From the NCBI GenBank assembly GCA_028702135.1, contig JAQVPJ010000001.1, positions 1 to 64,000 on the forward strand: a DNA stretch of 64,000 nucleotides, in the 5' to 3' direction. Positions 10,564 to 21,419 of this stretch are shown piece by piece. This stretch comes from Eubacteriales bacterium (GTDB lineage Bacteria; Bacillota; Clostridia; Oscillospirales; CAG-382). A program made the position numbers and the translations under genes. The notes beneath the pieces were generated by a model. The model had not been told where the DNA came from. It searched no databases and was given only the letters and a program-made list of their open reading frames with translations. The number at the start of each line of letters is the position of its first letter. The stretch's first letter is position 1.

Positions 10564-11838
10564 ATGACCGAAAAGCTGTTTTTTAAACGCAGTTTTTATT
10601 TTATTGTAACGGGTATGTTCTTTTTAATAAACCCTCTTATCAATATATTAGATGCACTTCCGGACGGCTTCGGTTATCTGCTTTTGTTTTTCGGTTTGAC
10701 GGAGTTGGGACTGATAGACGGAAAGATGGAATCGGCACGCAGGAAGCTGACATATCTGATGATGATAAGCGCACTGAAGCATATCCTTATGTTCCCCGTT
10801 ATGTCAAGCAGTATAAGCAGTGACAAGCTCCTCGCAACCTTCAGCTTTGCTTTGATGGAACTCCCCCTGCTGATATTTTTCTGCATTGATTTCTTCGATG
10901 GCTTTTCCTACCTTGCGGAGTGTAACGACGGAGACTCTGTAACACAGCTAATATCTAATGCAAAGTTCATGTCTATGCTGTTTTTTTCGGTAAAAATAGT
11001 ATTGTCAATCGTTCCTGAGCTGTTTTCGTTTGCAGAAACAAGGATGACAATAGATATCAGTGATTATGAATTTTACCGGCGGCTTTTATCTACAAAACCA
11101 TATGCTGTTGCGTTTACAATGCTTGTTGTCATGATTTTGGGTATATTCTGGTATGTCGGTATAGTGAAACTCATGAATTCGATAAAAAAAGACCTTCCTT
11201 TTGTGCAAAAGATGCAGGATGTCTACAGTTCCGTTTTTTTGGCTTTTCCGGAAAAGCAATCGTTCAGGACAATTAAAAACGGTCTTTTCACTGCATTATT
11301 TGGTTGTATCTTCTTTTTCGATACTGCAGTCGACGGCGTGCGTATTCTGCCTAACGCATTTGCGGTGTTGATTATCTGGATTTCGGCGACTATACTAAAA
11401 AAGAACAGTCCGTTTGATAAAACGCAAAAAGTTGCGCCTTTTGCATTTGCCGCTCAGATATTTACAGAGTTTTACAGGTATTTCTATGTAGATACGCAAG
11501 CTGTTTTTTTGTCACAGCTCGACACCATGAACGTAACAATAAATGCGCTTGTGGTTGTAATAAACGCTTGCTTGACAATACTATTCCTGAGCGTTTTTTT
11601 AATCGAACTCCGGAACATGTATGAGGTTACGACAACGCTTGAGGCCCCCTCTTTTGACTTTACAAGGATTGTGTTCTTAGCGGCAATGGTCGTACACTCG
11701 CTTCAGATTATTCTTCCCTCCATTCACGAGGAGACGAGTGCTTTATATATGATTCTCACCGCTGTATGGATCGCTTTATGCGGGAAGTGCTTTACTAATA
11801 TGATAGACGACTACAAAAAAACGGTCAGGCTCCTATAA
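10564..11838 (+). CDS. Multi-pass membrane protein of unknown function
   Basis: 424 aa ORF with RBS ggagggagagc; many hydrophobic segments. Confidence 0.8.
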   Translation: MTEKLFFKRSFYFIVTGMFFLINPLINILDALPDGFGYLLLFFGLTELGLIDGKMESARRKLTYLMMISALKHILMFPVMSSSISSDKLLATFSFALMELPLLIFFCIDFFDGFSYLAECNDGDSVTQLISNAKFMSMLFFSVKIVLSIVPELFSFAETRMTIDISDYEFYRRLLSTKPYAVAFTMLVVMILGIFWYVGIVKLMNSIKKDLPFVQKMQDVYSSVFLAFPEKQSFRTIKNGLFTALFGCIFFFDTAVDGVRILPNAFAVLIIWISATILKKNSPFDKTQKVAPFAFAAQIFTEFYRYFYVDTQAVFLSQLDTMNVTINALVVVINACLTILFLSVFLIELRNMYEVTTTLEAPSFDFTRIVFLAAMVVHSLQIILPSIHEETSALYMILTAVWIALCGKCFTNMIDDYKKTVRLL

Positions 11839-11873
11839 AAATAAACCGAAAGGCAAAGGGTTGTAAAAAACAC

Positions 11874-13769
11874 ATGTGCGGTTTTGCAGGATATTACAAA
11901 AAAGCCGGTATTACAGACGAGAATAAGCTAAGCGCGAGAGAAATGTCGTATTCGATACGCCACAGGGGGCCGGATTTAGACAGAGTTTATGAATGCGAAA
12001 AGCTTATTTTCGCTTTCCGAAGACTCTCTATTATAGATCTGGAGGGAGGCGGTCAGCCGTTTATAAGCGATGACGGACGCTTTATCTGCGTATATAACGG
12101 AGAGATCTATAACTATCTTGAACTCAAATCGGAGCTTGAGAAAAAAGGGCACTGCTTTAAAACGAACTCCGAAGTAGAGGTTATGGTAACCCTCTACTCC
12201 CTTTACGGTGCAGGCTTTATCAGCAGGCTGCGCGGTATGTTCGCCTTTGTAATTTACGATAAGGAAAACGATTTCCTTATGGCAGGTCGCGATCCCTTTG
12301 GAATAAAACCGTTATATTATCGCAAAGACTCAGACGGAATCGTCTTTTGCAGCGAGATGAAGGGTTATTTTTTTGATAAGAATTATAAGGGTTTCGATGT
12401 TGACAAAGCTCTTTTACAACACTATCTGACCTTTCAATATGTCAGCGAGCCTGACACAATAAGCGGCGACATTTTCATCCTGCCAAAGGGAAGCTATATG
12501 CTCTATGACGGGAAGAAAGACGGAAAAACTGATATACTTACTTATTACAAGCCCGTTTTTTCTCAGAATAAAACCTCAACCTATTTACAGAAAAAAGCGA
12601 ATCTCCGCAAGGCAGTCGAAAGCTCGGTTGAATACCATATGCTCGCAGATGTACCTGTAGGCTCGTTTTTATCAAGTGGTGTAGACAGTGCGATTATAAC
12701 GGCAATCGCCTCAAAAATCTCACCAGGTATAAAGGCGTTTACAATCGGATTCGATGTAAAGGGTTACTCCGAATTAGAGGATGCAGCGGCAATTTCATCG
12801 CATCTTGATATAGACCACATAAAGCTCCAATGTACATTAAAGGATTTTACGGATAATTACGAGAGAGTTATTTATCATCTCGATTCACCGATGGCGGATC
12901 CCTCCGTAGTAGCGATTTACCTTATAAGCCGCGAGGCGGCAAAGCATGTAAAGGTAATACTATCCGGCGAGGGCAGCGACGAGCTTTTCGGCGGTTACAG
13001 ACAATACGCCTCTGCAATACCCGCCGCAAAAATTTATTCGCTTCCGTCGTTTATAAAGTCTTTTTTAATGATACTCGCAAGACTTCTCCCTGAGCATGTC
13101 AAGGGAAAGGGCCTGATAACACGCGGTTGTGTTCCCATAGAACAGCGCTTTGTAGGTAACGCCTTTGTTTTCTCAGAGAATGAGAAAAGAGGGATTCTAC
13201 GTACCTATGACAGCAACGTTCACTTTACGCAGCGCACAAAGGATATTTATACGCAGGTCGGGGATTACACGATGATACAGAAAATGCAGCACTGCGACCT
13301 TAATACATGGCTTCCAAGCGATATTCTGGTAAAGGGTGACCGGCTTTCAATGGCACATTCGCTGGAAGCAAGAGTGCCGTATCTGGATAAAGAGGTTTTT
13401 AAAGCGGCAAGAGAGCTTTGTGACAGCGATAAGATTTCAAAAGACACCACCAAATATATTCTGAGAGACGCTTTCGCTGATATTCTGAACAAAGAAACCG
13501 TTATGCGCCCGAAGCTCGGTTACCCGGTCCCGGTACGTACTTGGCTAAAGGACGAGCTGTATGATTGGGCGGCAGAAATAATAAAAGAGAGTACTGCGGA
13601 TGAATACATCGACAGCGGTGAGGCTCTGAAGCTTTTAGAACGGCACCGAAACGGTAAATATGATTACTATAAGCATATCTGGGTAATCCTTACCTTCATT
13701 ACATGGTACAAGCTATATGTGACAGATGCGAAAACGACAAAAAACCGTATACTCAACGGCGAATTATAA
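11874..13769 (+). CDS. asnB: Asparagine synthase (glutamine-hydrolysing)
   Basis: MCGFAGYY N-terminal Cys, RHRGPD, FLSSGVDSA pyrophosphate loop, LSGEGSDELFGGY. Confidence 0.97.
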   Translation: MCGFAGYYKKAGITDENKLSAREMSYSIRHRGPDLDRVYECEKLIFAFRRLSIIDLEGGGQPFISDDGRFICVYNGEIYNYLELKSELEKKGHCFKTNSEVEVMVTLYSLYGAGFISRLRGMFAFVIYDKENDFLMAGRDPFGIKPLYYRKDSDGIVFCSEMKGYFFDKNYKGFDVDKALLQHYLTFQYVSEPDTISGDIFILPKGSYMLYDGKKDGKTDILTYYKPVFSQNKTSTYLQKKANLRKAVESSVEYHMLADVPVGSFLSSGVDSAIITAIASKISPGIKAFTIGFDVKGYSELEDAAAISSHLDIDHIKLQCTLKDFTDNYERVIYHLDSPMADPSVVAIYLISREAAKHVKVILSGEGSDELFGGYRQYASAIPAAKIYSLPSFIKSFLMILARLLPEHVKGKGLITRGCVPIEQRFVGNAFVFSENEKRGILRTYDSNVHFTQRTKDIYTQVGDYTMIQKMQHCDLNTWLPSDILVKGDRLSMAHSLEARVPYLDKEVFKAARELCDSDKISKDTTKYILRDAFADILNKETVMRPKLGYPVPVRTWLKDELYDWAAEIIKESTADEYIDSGEALKLLERHRNGKYDYYKHIWVILTFITWYKLYVTDAKTTKNRILNGEL

Positions 13770-13798
13770 AGAATAGAAGAACAGAATAAAACTTATAG

Positions 13799-13836
13799 AA
13801 CAGCTTCGGCATAAAAACCCGAAGCTGTTGTTTTTT
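13799..13836 (+). terminator. Intrinsic terminator after asnB
   Basis: aacagcttcgg/ccgaagctgtt 11-bp stem followed by gtttttt. Confidence 0.9.
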
Positions 13837-13950
13837 CGCCTTTTTTAGTTTTTATTCACCTACACACTTTGACAAAGAATTCGTACCACATAACGCATAA
13901 TAATGATATATCCTATAATAAAGATAATTAAAAAGTGAGGAAAATCAAGC

Positions 13951-14262
13951 ATGAATTACACATACAAGATAAATGATGACATCCTTGTAGTAAAGCTATT
14001 AGGAGAAATAGATCATCATAACGCAAAGACAGCGCGAGAGGGCATTGACGGTCTGATAGAGAGCAAAGCTCCCAAGCGACTGTATCTCGATCTGTCTGCC
14101 ATAACATTTTGTGATTCCTCCGGTCTCGGACTGGTTATGGGAAGGATGAAAAAGGCATCCCAGTACGGAGCTACGCTGATAATACAAAACCCCTCTTGCG
14201 CAGTCAGCAGGATTCTGAATATCGCCGGAATGGACAAGCTTGTAAAAATAGAAAGGAACTGA
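13951..14262 (+). CDS. spoIIAA: Anti-sigma F factor antagonist
   Basis: STAS domain; LYLDLSAITFCDSSGLGLVMGR phosphoserine motif; operon with spoIIAB and sigF. Confidence 0.93.
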   Translation: MNYTYKINDDILVVKLLGEIDHHNAKTAREGIDGLIESKAPKRLYLDLSAITFCDSSGLGLVMGRMKKASQYGATLIIQNPSCAVSRILNIAGMDKLVKIERN

Positions 14263-14726
14263 TGAAGATGAAAGACAACAATAAAGCAAAACCGATAAAC
14301 AGCATAAAATGCGTGTTCCCCATTAAAAGCGTAAACGAAGGTCTGTCAAGAATGATCGTCGCCGCTTTTATTTCACAGCTTGATCCCACCGTAAGTGAGC
14401 TTGCGGATATGAAAACCGTAATCTCCGAAGCCGTAACAAACTGTATTGTTCACGCTTACAGGGATGTTACGGATAAAACGAGTGCCTTTATTTACATAAG
14501 CGGGGAATATTACACAGACGGCAGGGTGATTATTAGGATAAAAGACAAGGGTGTTGGTATCGAAAACATTAAACAAGCCAGAGAGCCGCTGTTCACCACC
14601 GACTGCGAAAATGAACGCAGCGGTATGGGCTTTACAATAATGGAGAATTTTACAGATAAGCTGAGGGTTTATTCAAAAAAGGGCAGAGGGACCACAGTCG
14701 TACTCGAAAAAAGGATCGGATTATAA
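14262..14726 (+). CDS. spoIIAB: Anti-sigma F factor, GHKL kinase
   Basis: MKMKDNNKAKPINSIKCVFPIKSVNEGLSR...; VISEAVTNCIVHAY (N box), IKDKGVGIENI (G1), ERSGMGFTIM (G2); start overlaps the spoIIAA stop (TGATG). Confidence 0.93.
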   Translation: MKMKDNNKAKPINSIKCVFPIKSVNEGLSRMIVAAFISQLDPTVSELADMKTVISEAVTNCIVHAYRDVTDKTSAFIYISGEYYTDGRVIIRIKDKGVGIENIKQAREPLFTTDCENERSGMGFTIMENFTDKLRVYSKKGRGTTVVLEKRIGL

Positions 14727-14777
14727 ACTGATCAAAAGAACTGATAAGACGTCAAAATCCGAAAGGAATGAGAACCG

Positions 14778-15479
14778 ATGACGCCCGAAGAGACTCTGCT
14801 CCTGATAGAAAAAGCAAAAAACGGTGACGCTGCTGCTCTTGAGGTGCTTGTCAACAGCAATATGGGGCTTGTAAAATCTATTGCTATGCGATTTCACGAC
14901 AGGGGTGTTGAATTCGAGGATCTCTGTCAGATAGGTACAATAGGTATGATAAAAGCGATCAGAAACTTCGACGCCTCACACGGGACTATGTTTTCTACCT
15001 ATGCGGTGCCTTTAATCATGGGTGAGATAAGAAAATACCTTCGGGACGACGGCATAATAAAAGTGAGCCGCGATTTAAAGCGTCGAAGTGTTTTTGTGCT
15101 GAGAGCAAAGGAGAATTTTATCTCAGAAAACGGAAGAGAACCCACAGTCAGCGAGCTTGCTGATACCTGTGGAATTACAACCTGCGATGTCGTAGAGTGT
15201 CTTGACGCTTCGATGACTGTAATGTCGTTTTCCGAGCCGGTCGGTGAAGTGATGCTTGAGGATATGCTCGGTTTTGATAACATTCCCGAACTATGCGACA
15301 ATATTGCCCTGCGGCAAGCGATTGCACGATTGCCCAAGCAGGAAAAACAGCTCGTCTACTACCGTTTTTATAAGGGTTATTCGCAAAACAAGGTCGGGGA
15401 TTTGTTCGGTATGACGCAGGTTAAGATTTCGAGAATGGAAAAAAAAATCATGGAAAAGCTAAGAGTTGCTTTAGCATAA
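14778..15479 (+). CDS. sigF: RNA polymerase sporulation sigma factor F
   Basis: FEDLCQIGTIGMIKAIRNFDASHGTMFSTYAVPLIMGEIRKYLRDDGIIKVSR; third gene of spoIIA operon. Confidence 0.94.
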   Translation: MTPEETLLLIEKAKNGDAAALEVLVNSNMGLVKSIAMRFHDRGVEFEDLCQIGTIGMIKAIRNFDASHGTMFSTYAVPLIMGEIRKYLRDDGIIKVSRDLKRRSVFVLRAKENFISENGREPTVSELADTCGITTCDVVECLDASMTVMSFSEPVGEVMLEDMLGFDNIPELCDNIALRQAIARLPKQEKQLVYYRFYKGYSQNKVGDLFGMTQVKISRMEKKIMEKLRVALA

Positions 15480-15485
15480 ATAAAA

Positions 15486-15514
15486 TGCCCCTCCGTTATT
15501 CATCCGGACGGGCA
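15486..15514. terminator. Hairpin between convergent sigF and the DUF2500-like gene
   Basis: tgcccctccg/cggacgggca, one mismatch. Confidence 0.7.
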
Positions 15515-15529
15515 GTTTGTATTTTATTG

Positions 15530-15916
15530 TCATAATATGGGCTTTACTTTTATCTCCCGTTCAAATCCCTTATATCTTGTACCTTGGAATGTAAGCCGTC
15601 CTGTATCTCCTTCGACAAGCATACCGAATTCGTCGTCAGGGACGATCAACTCAATGCGGTCACCGCTCTCGACCTGAAACGTAACATAATATGTTGTCGA
15701 CGACGTAGTGTGCCCCATATTATTGCCGCCGGAATTATGTCTATGGTAGCTTATGTCACCTCGTTTTGCGACTATTATTACAGGTACAGTCAAAACCGGT
15801 GATTTATTATTCTTATTCCATCGTGAAACGCCTCTTATCACAGTGTAGATTATTATGCCGAATATGAATATAAACACTATAACAAAAAAGAAAGGGAAAA
15901 AAGAAAAAACGTTCAT
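15530..15916 (-). CDS. DUF2500-like membrane protein
   Basis: N-terminal TM then VPVIIVAKRGDI...TYYVTFQVESGDRIELIVPDDEFGMLVEGDTGRLTFQGTRYKGFER. Confidence 0.8.
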   Translation of the reverse strand: MNVFSFFPFFFVIVFIFIFGIIIYTVIRGVSRWNKNNKSPVLTVPVIIVAKRGDISYHRHNSGGNNMGHTTSSTTYYVTFQVESGDRIELIVPDDEFGMLVEGDTGRLTFQGTRYKGFEREIKVKPIL

Positions 15917-15989
15917 TTCTATGTGCTCCTTATGACGATTTATTTAATATGTTTTAAGTGTAAATTGTTGTATATGTAAACCGATGCGT

Positions 15990-17213
15990 TTATCCCTTGA
16001 TTTTTTTCTGATATTCCTCAGCAGCTTTTTCGGTTTTGTTGTCACCATACCTGTAAAATTTCTTATTCTTCAGTTCGTTGGGCAGATATTGTTGCTTTAC
16101 ATATGAATTGGAGAAATTATGAGGATAAAGATACCCTTCTTTTGCACCCGGAGAGTGATTGTCTTTAAGATGGTCAGGCACCTCACCCCCGCTATTCGCC
16201 ATTATCTCCTCCGCAGCGAAATAAGCGCTGAACGCAGAGTTGGATTTCGGAGAGGTTGCAAGCAGTATTGTCGCCTGTGCAAGCGGAATCTTTGCCTCCG
16301 GAAGGCCGACCTGAATCGCCGCATCCACACAGGATTTTACAATCGTGATTGCCATCGGATAAGCAAGCCCTATGTCCTCGCACGCTATTATTAGCAGACG
16401 CCGGCAAGCGGATATTAAGTCGCCCCCTTCAAGTATCCTTGCAAGGTAATAAATAGAGGCATTTTCATCCGATCCGCGAATAGATTTCTGAAAAGCGGAT
16501 AATAAATCATAATGCTCGTTACCGTCGCGGTCAAAACGCATCCCGGAACGCTGTGTAAGCTCACGCGCAAGGGGTACGGACAAATCCTTTTCACTTGCAT
16601 AATAGACATTCTCAAGCGCGCTCACCGCTTTTCGTGCATCCCCTCCGCAGGCATATGCTATCGCAAGCAGAACCTCGTCGGAACAATGTTTTGCTCCGCC
16701 CATATCGCCGTTTAGAATATCGAACGCACGTCTTAAAACGGGCATAATCTCCATGGGCTCAACAGGATTGAACTCAAATACGGTCGAGCGTGAAAGCAGA
16801 GCACCGTATATAGTAAAATATGGGTTCTCTGTGGTGGAGCATATCAGCGTAACACGCCCGTCCTCGACATATTCAAGCAGCGATTGCTGCTGTTTTTTAT
16901 TAAAGTATTGTATTTCATCAATATAAAGCAGTATTCCATCGCTGCCTATCAGGGTTTCGGACTGCCCGAGAATATCCCTCACATCACTCAATGACGCAAC
17001 TGTAGCATTGATACGATAAAAGAGCTTGTTACACCTTTTTGCCACTATATCGGCGACGGTAGTTTTGCCCGTTCCGGGAGGTCCGTGAAAAACAAGCGAG
17101 GGCAGATGACCGCTCTCGATTATTCTACGGAAAGGCGCACCTGCAGAAAGCAGGTGTTTTTGACCTGCCATATCGTCAAAGCTCTTTGGTCTTACTCTGT
17201 CGGCAAGTGGCAT
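15990..17213 (-). CDS. rarA: Replication-associated recombination protein A (MgsA/RarA AAA+ ATPase)
   Basis: PLADRVRPKSFDDMAGQKHLL, GPPGTGKTTVADIVAKR, FIDEIQYFNKKQQ-like Walker B. Confidence 0.93.
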   Translation of the reverse strand: MPLADRVRPKSFDDMAGQKHLLSAGAPFRRIIESGHLPSLVFHGPPGTGKTTVADIVAKRCNKLFYRINATVASLSDVRDILGQSETLIGSDGILLYIDEIQYFNKKQQQSLLEYVEDGRVTLICSTTENPYFTIYGALLSRSTVFEFNPVEPMEIMPVLRRAFDILNGDMGGAKHCSDEVLLAIAYACGGDARKAVSALENVYYASEKDLSVPLARELTQRSGMRFDRDGNEHYDLLSAFQKSIRGSDENASIYYLARILEGGDLISACRRLLIIACEDIGLAYPMAITIVKSCVDAAIQVGLPEAKIPLAQATILLATSPKSNSAFSAYFAAEEIMANSGGEVPDHLKDNHSPGAKEGYLYPHNFSNSYVKQQYLPNELKNKKFYRYGDNKTEKAAEEYQKKIKG

Positions 17214-17938
17214 TATTTTTTCCTCTGTCTTTTATTGTTTTCTTTTTTGCTCTGGCTTTCTTTGTGCTCTGTTTTGTCCTTTTCCTCTGAATTATCCTCT
17301 GTCTGAGGCTTTTTTTTAAAGGAAAAACGGCTCTCCTGGTTGTTTAATATACGCTCTATATTCTTTCGATGCATGACAAATAACAACAAACATATAAACA
17401 CAGCAAAAATCAGGGAAGGAGGCGACGGCGGCTTTCCGTAATTTACAATAGACTTGTAATATACAAGCGCCGGATAAACAAACCCCGCCATAATTGAGCC
17501 GAGTGAAATGTATCGGAATATCAGTACTACCAATGCGAAAACTGCAAACAGCAAAAGGAACATCAACGGGTCTAATATAAGTACCATTGTTGCGGTGGTC
17601 AGAACACCCTTTCCGCCCCGAAAACGATAATATACAGGCAGAATATGCCCGATTATACAGAAGGTTCCTGCGATATATGCACCGTTTTCTCCAAGTAAAA
17701 GCAAACCTATAACTACCGAAATTACCTGTTTTAACACATCCCCCGCAAGAGTATATGCCGCTCCTTTTTTTCCGTAAATGCGGTACATATTTGTCAATCC
17801 TGCGTTTCCGCTGCCGTAATTCCGTATATCATCATGATACATATATTTACTCACAATAATGGAAAAATTCAAGCTGCCCAAAAGATAGGGAAACACTATA
17901 CAGGCAATAACACAAAGCGAATATAAGAAAGAGTTCAA
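17213..17938 (-). CDS. plsY: Glycerol-3-phosphate acyltransferase (acyl-phosphate dependent)
   Basis: YLLGSLNFSIIVSKY, GSGNAGLTNMYRIYGKKGA, GHILPVYYRFRGGKGV. Confidence 0.93.
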   Translation of the reverse strand: MNSFLYSLCVIACIVFPYLLGSLNFSIIVSKYMYHDDIRNYGSGNAGLTNMYRIYGKKGAAYTLAGDVLKQVISVVIGLLLLGENGAYIAGTFCIIGHILPVYYRFRGGKGVLTTATMVLILDPLMFLLLFAVFALVVLIFRYISLGSIMAGFVYPALVYYKSIVNYGKPPSPPSLIFAVFICLLLFVMHRKNIERILNNQESRFSFKKKPQTEDNSEEKDKTEHKESQSKKENNKRQRKK

Positions 17939-17973
17939 TTAGGAGCCCTCCTTTATTGAATTTTATTTTAGGT

Positions 17974-19305
17974 TTATATTTCAGAGGTTTCTCCTCTTTG
18001 CTTGATAACCATTTTAATAGGAGTACCCTCATATCCGAACGCTTTTCTTATGCAATTCTCAATATACCGCTGATATGAGAAATGGAAAAGCTCAACACTG
18101 TTGCAGAAAAGCACAAAGTTGGGAGGTCTTATTCCGGTTTGAGTCATATAATATATTTTTAGCCTTCTTCCCTTGTTGGAAGGCGGCTGAACTCTTGCGG
18201 TAATATCCGACAGCAAATCGTTTAATAATCCGGTTGTAACGCGCAACGACGCTTTAGAATAACAATTATTTATCAGTTCAAAAAGCTTATCCACACGCTG
18301 TCCCGTTTTTGCAGAAATGAATATGATGGGAGCGTATGTCATATAGGAGAGAGCAGTCTGAATCTTCTTGGTAAACTCATTAACCGTATCGTTATCCTTG
18401 CTGATAAGATCCCATTTGTTCACCACGATAATGCTTGCTTTGCCTGCATTATGTGCGAGCCCCGCGATATGTTCGTCCTGCGACGTTATACCCTCGTTGG
18501 CATCTATCATTATAAGGCATACATCAGCGCGTTCTATCGCCATATTTGCACGAATGACGCTGTACTTCTCTATATTGTCCTCCATTTTTGCATTTCTTCT
18601 GATTCCTGCGGTATCTATAAAAACATATCTTCCGTATTCGTTTTCTATCCTAGAATCTACCGCATCTCTCGTCGTGCCGGGAATGTCGCTGACTATAACT
18701 CTTTCTTCTCCCATTATCCTGTTAATTAAAGAGCTTTTGCCTGCGTTAGGCTTGCCGATAACGGCAACCCCGATAGATTCATCCTCCACCGCTTCTCCGT
18801 CGTCTTCCGGCAACATGGATACTGCTATATCAAGAATATCTCCGCTACCCGTGCCATGCAGAGAGGAAACGGCTACAGGATCGTCAAATCCCAGCTCATA
18901 GAACTCATAAAACTCAGACGGAAGCTCGCCGATGGTATCGACCTTGTTTACCGCAAGTATAATATTCTTGCCGGATTTTTTAAGCATAGCGGCTATATCC
19001 CTGTCCGCTGCCGTTACCCCGGTATGAAGCTCGCACATAAATACGATTACGTCCGCTATATCAATAGCTATCTGTGCCTGTGCCCGCATCTGCTTTAAGA
19101 GAATATTGTCGGTCACCGGCTCAATGCCGCCCGTGTCGATAACTAAAAGCTCCCTGCCGTTCCACTCGGTTTCGTAATAAACCCTATCTCTCGTAACGCC
19201 CGGGGTATCGTCAACTATGGAAATCCTCGAGCCGGTAATTTTGTTGAAGAATGTGCTTTTTCCTACATTCGGTCTCCCGACTATGGCTATAATTCCCTTG
19301 CTCAT
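17974..19305 (-). CDS. der: Ribosome biogenesis GTPase, double G domain
   Basis: GRPNVGKSTFFNKI and GKPNAGKSSLINRI; KH-like C-terminus. Confidence 0.97.
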   Translation of the reverse strand: MSKGIIAIVGRPNVGKSTFFNKITGSRISIVDDTPGVTRDRVYYETEWNGRELLVIDTGGIEPVTDNILLKQMRAQAQIAIDIADVIVFMCELHTGVTAADRDIAAMLKKSGKNIILAVNKVDTIGELPSEFYEFYELGFDDPVAVSSLHGTGSGDILDIAVSMLPEDDGEAVEDESIGVAVIGKPNAGKSSLINRIMGEERVIVSDIPGTTRDAVDSRIENEYGRYVFIDTAGIRRNAKMEDNIEKYSVIRANMAIERADVCLIMIDANEGITSQDEHIAGLAHNAGKASIIVVNKWDLISKDNDTVNEFTKKIQTALSYMTYAPIIFISAKTGQRVDKLFELINNCYSKASLRVTTGLLNDLLSDITARVQPPSNKGRRLKIYYMTQTGIRPPNFVLFCNSVELFHFSYQRYIENCIRKAFGYEGTPIKMVIKQRGETSEI

Positions 19306-20615
19306 TCGGTATCTCCTTCACTTTGTCCGGTAATTTTTTTTGCAAAATCCGCTCCGTCCTTTTCGGTTACAATCACCTTTGTATTCAACGCTTTTTCTAT
19401 ATCCGTAACACTCGTGTCATCCAAGAACAGCTCCCTGTCATAACGGAGCATATTGCAGGGCAGTAAGATTATATCGCTTTTTTCTTCCCCTTTTAGCTGA
19501 GCAATAATATCCCCGCCGACAACAAGACCGCTTACAGAGATATGTCCCCCGAAAAAATTGTTTTTTATGCTCCTGACTTTGACTTTAAGCTCGGGAAATT
19601 TACTTTTAGCTGCGTCTACCAGAGAGCATATATGCGAATATGCAGCTTCTCCTGTTACCGCTGTTATTCTTTTATTATATCCGCAATTGTCAATTTTTTC
19701 AAGTGCATACATAAATTCTTCAAAATGGGAACGAAGCATTCCTACGCCGTTTTCAATCTGAGGATAATCCTCATAATCTTTTTCGGGAGGTATCGCTCTT
19801 TCCGCTACAAGATAAAATTCATCCGCAGCGTATACAAGCCGAATACCCCTTTCGAGCAACGTTTTTTCCCCGAACCTATCTATAATATCTATAACTTGAC
19901 CCGCGGTCTCCTTATCATACGGTTTGATTTCGAACAACCCTTTTCGGTGACCGGTTAACCCGCAGGGGACGACGGCAATGCTCATTATATGCTCAAAGGA
20001 TGTAAGGTATTCAAGAGAACGCTCAAGTTCGGTGCCGTCGTTTATATCACGGCATAAAACAATCTGAGTGTTTATGGCTATACCACCCTCGTCAAACCGC
20101 TTTAAATATTTAAGGCATTCCCCTGCAAAGCGGTTGCGCATCATCTTAACCCGCAATTCGGGATTCGTGGTGTGAACCGAGATATTCACGGGCATTATTC
20201 GCATTTTGATGATGCGTTCGACATCACTTTCACTGAGATTGGTAAGTGTTACATAGTTTCCCTGCAGAAAAGAAAGCCGTTCATCGTCGTCTTTAAAGTA
20301 AACAGCCTCCCGCATACCGGGCGGGTTCTGGTCTATAAAGCAAAAAACGCAGTTGTTTCTGCAACGCTTCTTTTCGTCCATAAGATAACTTGAAAATTCC
20401 AGCCCGATGTCGTCATATTCGGACTTTTTTATATATTTGACTGATTTTTTCTCCCCACGAAGCAACAGTATTTCGAGCTCCCTTTCGGCAGTGTAAAAGC
20501 GGTAATCCAATACATCGTTTACATCACTGCCGTTAACTCTGATAATGAAGTCCCCTGCTTTTATTCCGGCTTTTTTGGCAATTGAACCGCTAACAACAGA
20601 TATTATTTTTACCAA
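19302..20615 (-). CDS. PDZ + radical SAM-like + DUF512 domain protein
   Basis: N-terminal PDZ (GSIAKKAGIKAGDFIIRVNGSDV), KRCRNNCVFCFIDQNPPGMR Cys cluster, DUF512-type C-terminus; overlaps der start. Confidence 0.9.
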   Translation of the reverse strand: MVKIISVVSGSIAKKAGIKAGDFIIRVNGSDVNDVLDYRFYTAERELEILLLRGEKKSVKYIKKSEYDDIGLEFSSYLMDEKKRCRNNCVFCFIDQNPPGMREAVYFKDDDERLSFLQGNYVTLTNLSESDVERIIKMRIMPVNISVHTTNPELRVKMMRNRFAGECLKYLKRFDEGGIAINTQIVLCRDINDGTELERSLEYLTSFEHIMSIAVVPCGLTGHRKGLFEIKPYDKETAGQVIDIIDRFGEKTLLERGIRLVYAADEFYLVAERAIPPEKDYEDYPQIENGVGMLRSHFEEFMYALEKIDNCGYNKRITAVTGEAAYSHICSLVDAAKSKFPELKVKVRSIKNNFFGGHISVSGLVVGGDIIAQLKGEEKSDIILLPCNMLRYDRELFLDDTSVTDIEKALNTKVIVTEKDGADFAKKITGQSEGDTE

Positions 20616-20705
20616 TTTTACACCTCCGCTAAACCTGATATGGAAATAACTGAAAAAAAAGCGTGTCGCTCATAATATCAAGCAACCCGCTGTTTTTCAA
20701 CCGTT

Positions 20706-20897
20706 TTACGCTTCTTTTTCTTTTATTTTGAGCACTTCTTTTCCAGCATAGGAACCGCATTTACTGCAAACTCTGTGGTTAAGATTATACTCGCCGCACT
20801 TAGGGCACTTGGTCATTCCGGGAAGCTCAAGTTTCCATACTGAAGAGCGTCTTGAGTTCTTTCTGGCGTGTGATGTTTTTCTTTTTGGCACTGCCAT
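20706..20897 (-). CDS. rpmF: 50S ribosomal protein L32, zinc-ribbon form
   Basis: [23 protein letters not shown]...[26 protein letters not shown]. Confidence 0.96.
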   Translation of the reverse strand: MAVPKRKTSHARKNSRRSSVWKLELPGMTKCPKCGEYNLNHRVCSKCGSYAGKEVLKIKEKEA

Positions 20898-20930
20898 TTC
20901 CAAACACCTCCTTATTTTTATAAAAAATTA

Positions 20931-21419
20931 TTACTTGTCAAAATATTTGGACAAAACCGCAAGTCTCGGATCGATTTCCTTGTCGTCGCAGGAGCATCGC
21001 GACTCATTGAGGTTGCATCCGCACTTGGAGCAAAGTCCCAGGCATTCCTGGCTGCAAAGAAACCTTGACGGCATCTCAAGCAGCATACTGCTTTCTACGA
21101 ATTCTGATATGTCGAACATTCCGTCTTCAATTAGAATAAACTCGTCGTTATCACTATTCTCAAGATTATCCGTAATTTTCTGCTCTATGTCAAAGGATAA
21201 TTCCGTATTGAAAACACAGTTACATCTCCCGCAAACTACCTGTGACGTTAGAACAATTTTTGCCGTCAGGAGAATATAACCCGAAAAGTTTATTATCTCA
21301 CCGGTCGCATCGACCGTTCCGCTCTTTATGTCCGTCGATAATCCGACGGCGTCCTGTCGAAGCGAAAATGGCATACTTTTAATAGAACCGGCTAATAAAT
21401 CGTGCAAATCAAGTGTCAC
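20931..21419 (-). CDS. YceD/DUF177 family protein
   Basis: Upstream of rpmF; VVCGRCNCVFNTEL and CSQECLGLCSKCGCNLNESRCSC. Confidence 0.9.
   Translation of the reverse strand: MTLDLHDLLAGSIKSMPFSLRQDAVGLSTDIKSGTVDATGEIINFSGYILLTAKIVLTSQVVCGRCNCVFNTELSFDIEQKITDNLENSDNDEFILIEDGMFDISEFVESSMLLEMPSRFLCSQECLGLCSKCGCNLNESRCSCDDKEIDPRLAVLSKYFDK

Noticed and set aside
13861-13950. Sigma-H promoter for the spoIIA operon
   Set aside because: A partial -35-like aagaatt is present but no convincing GAAT -10 at the right spacing
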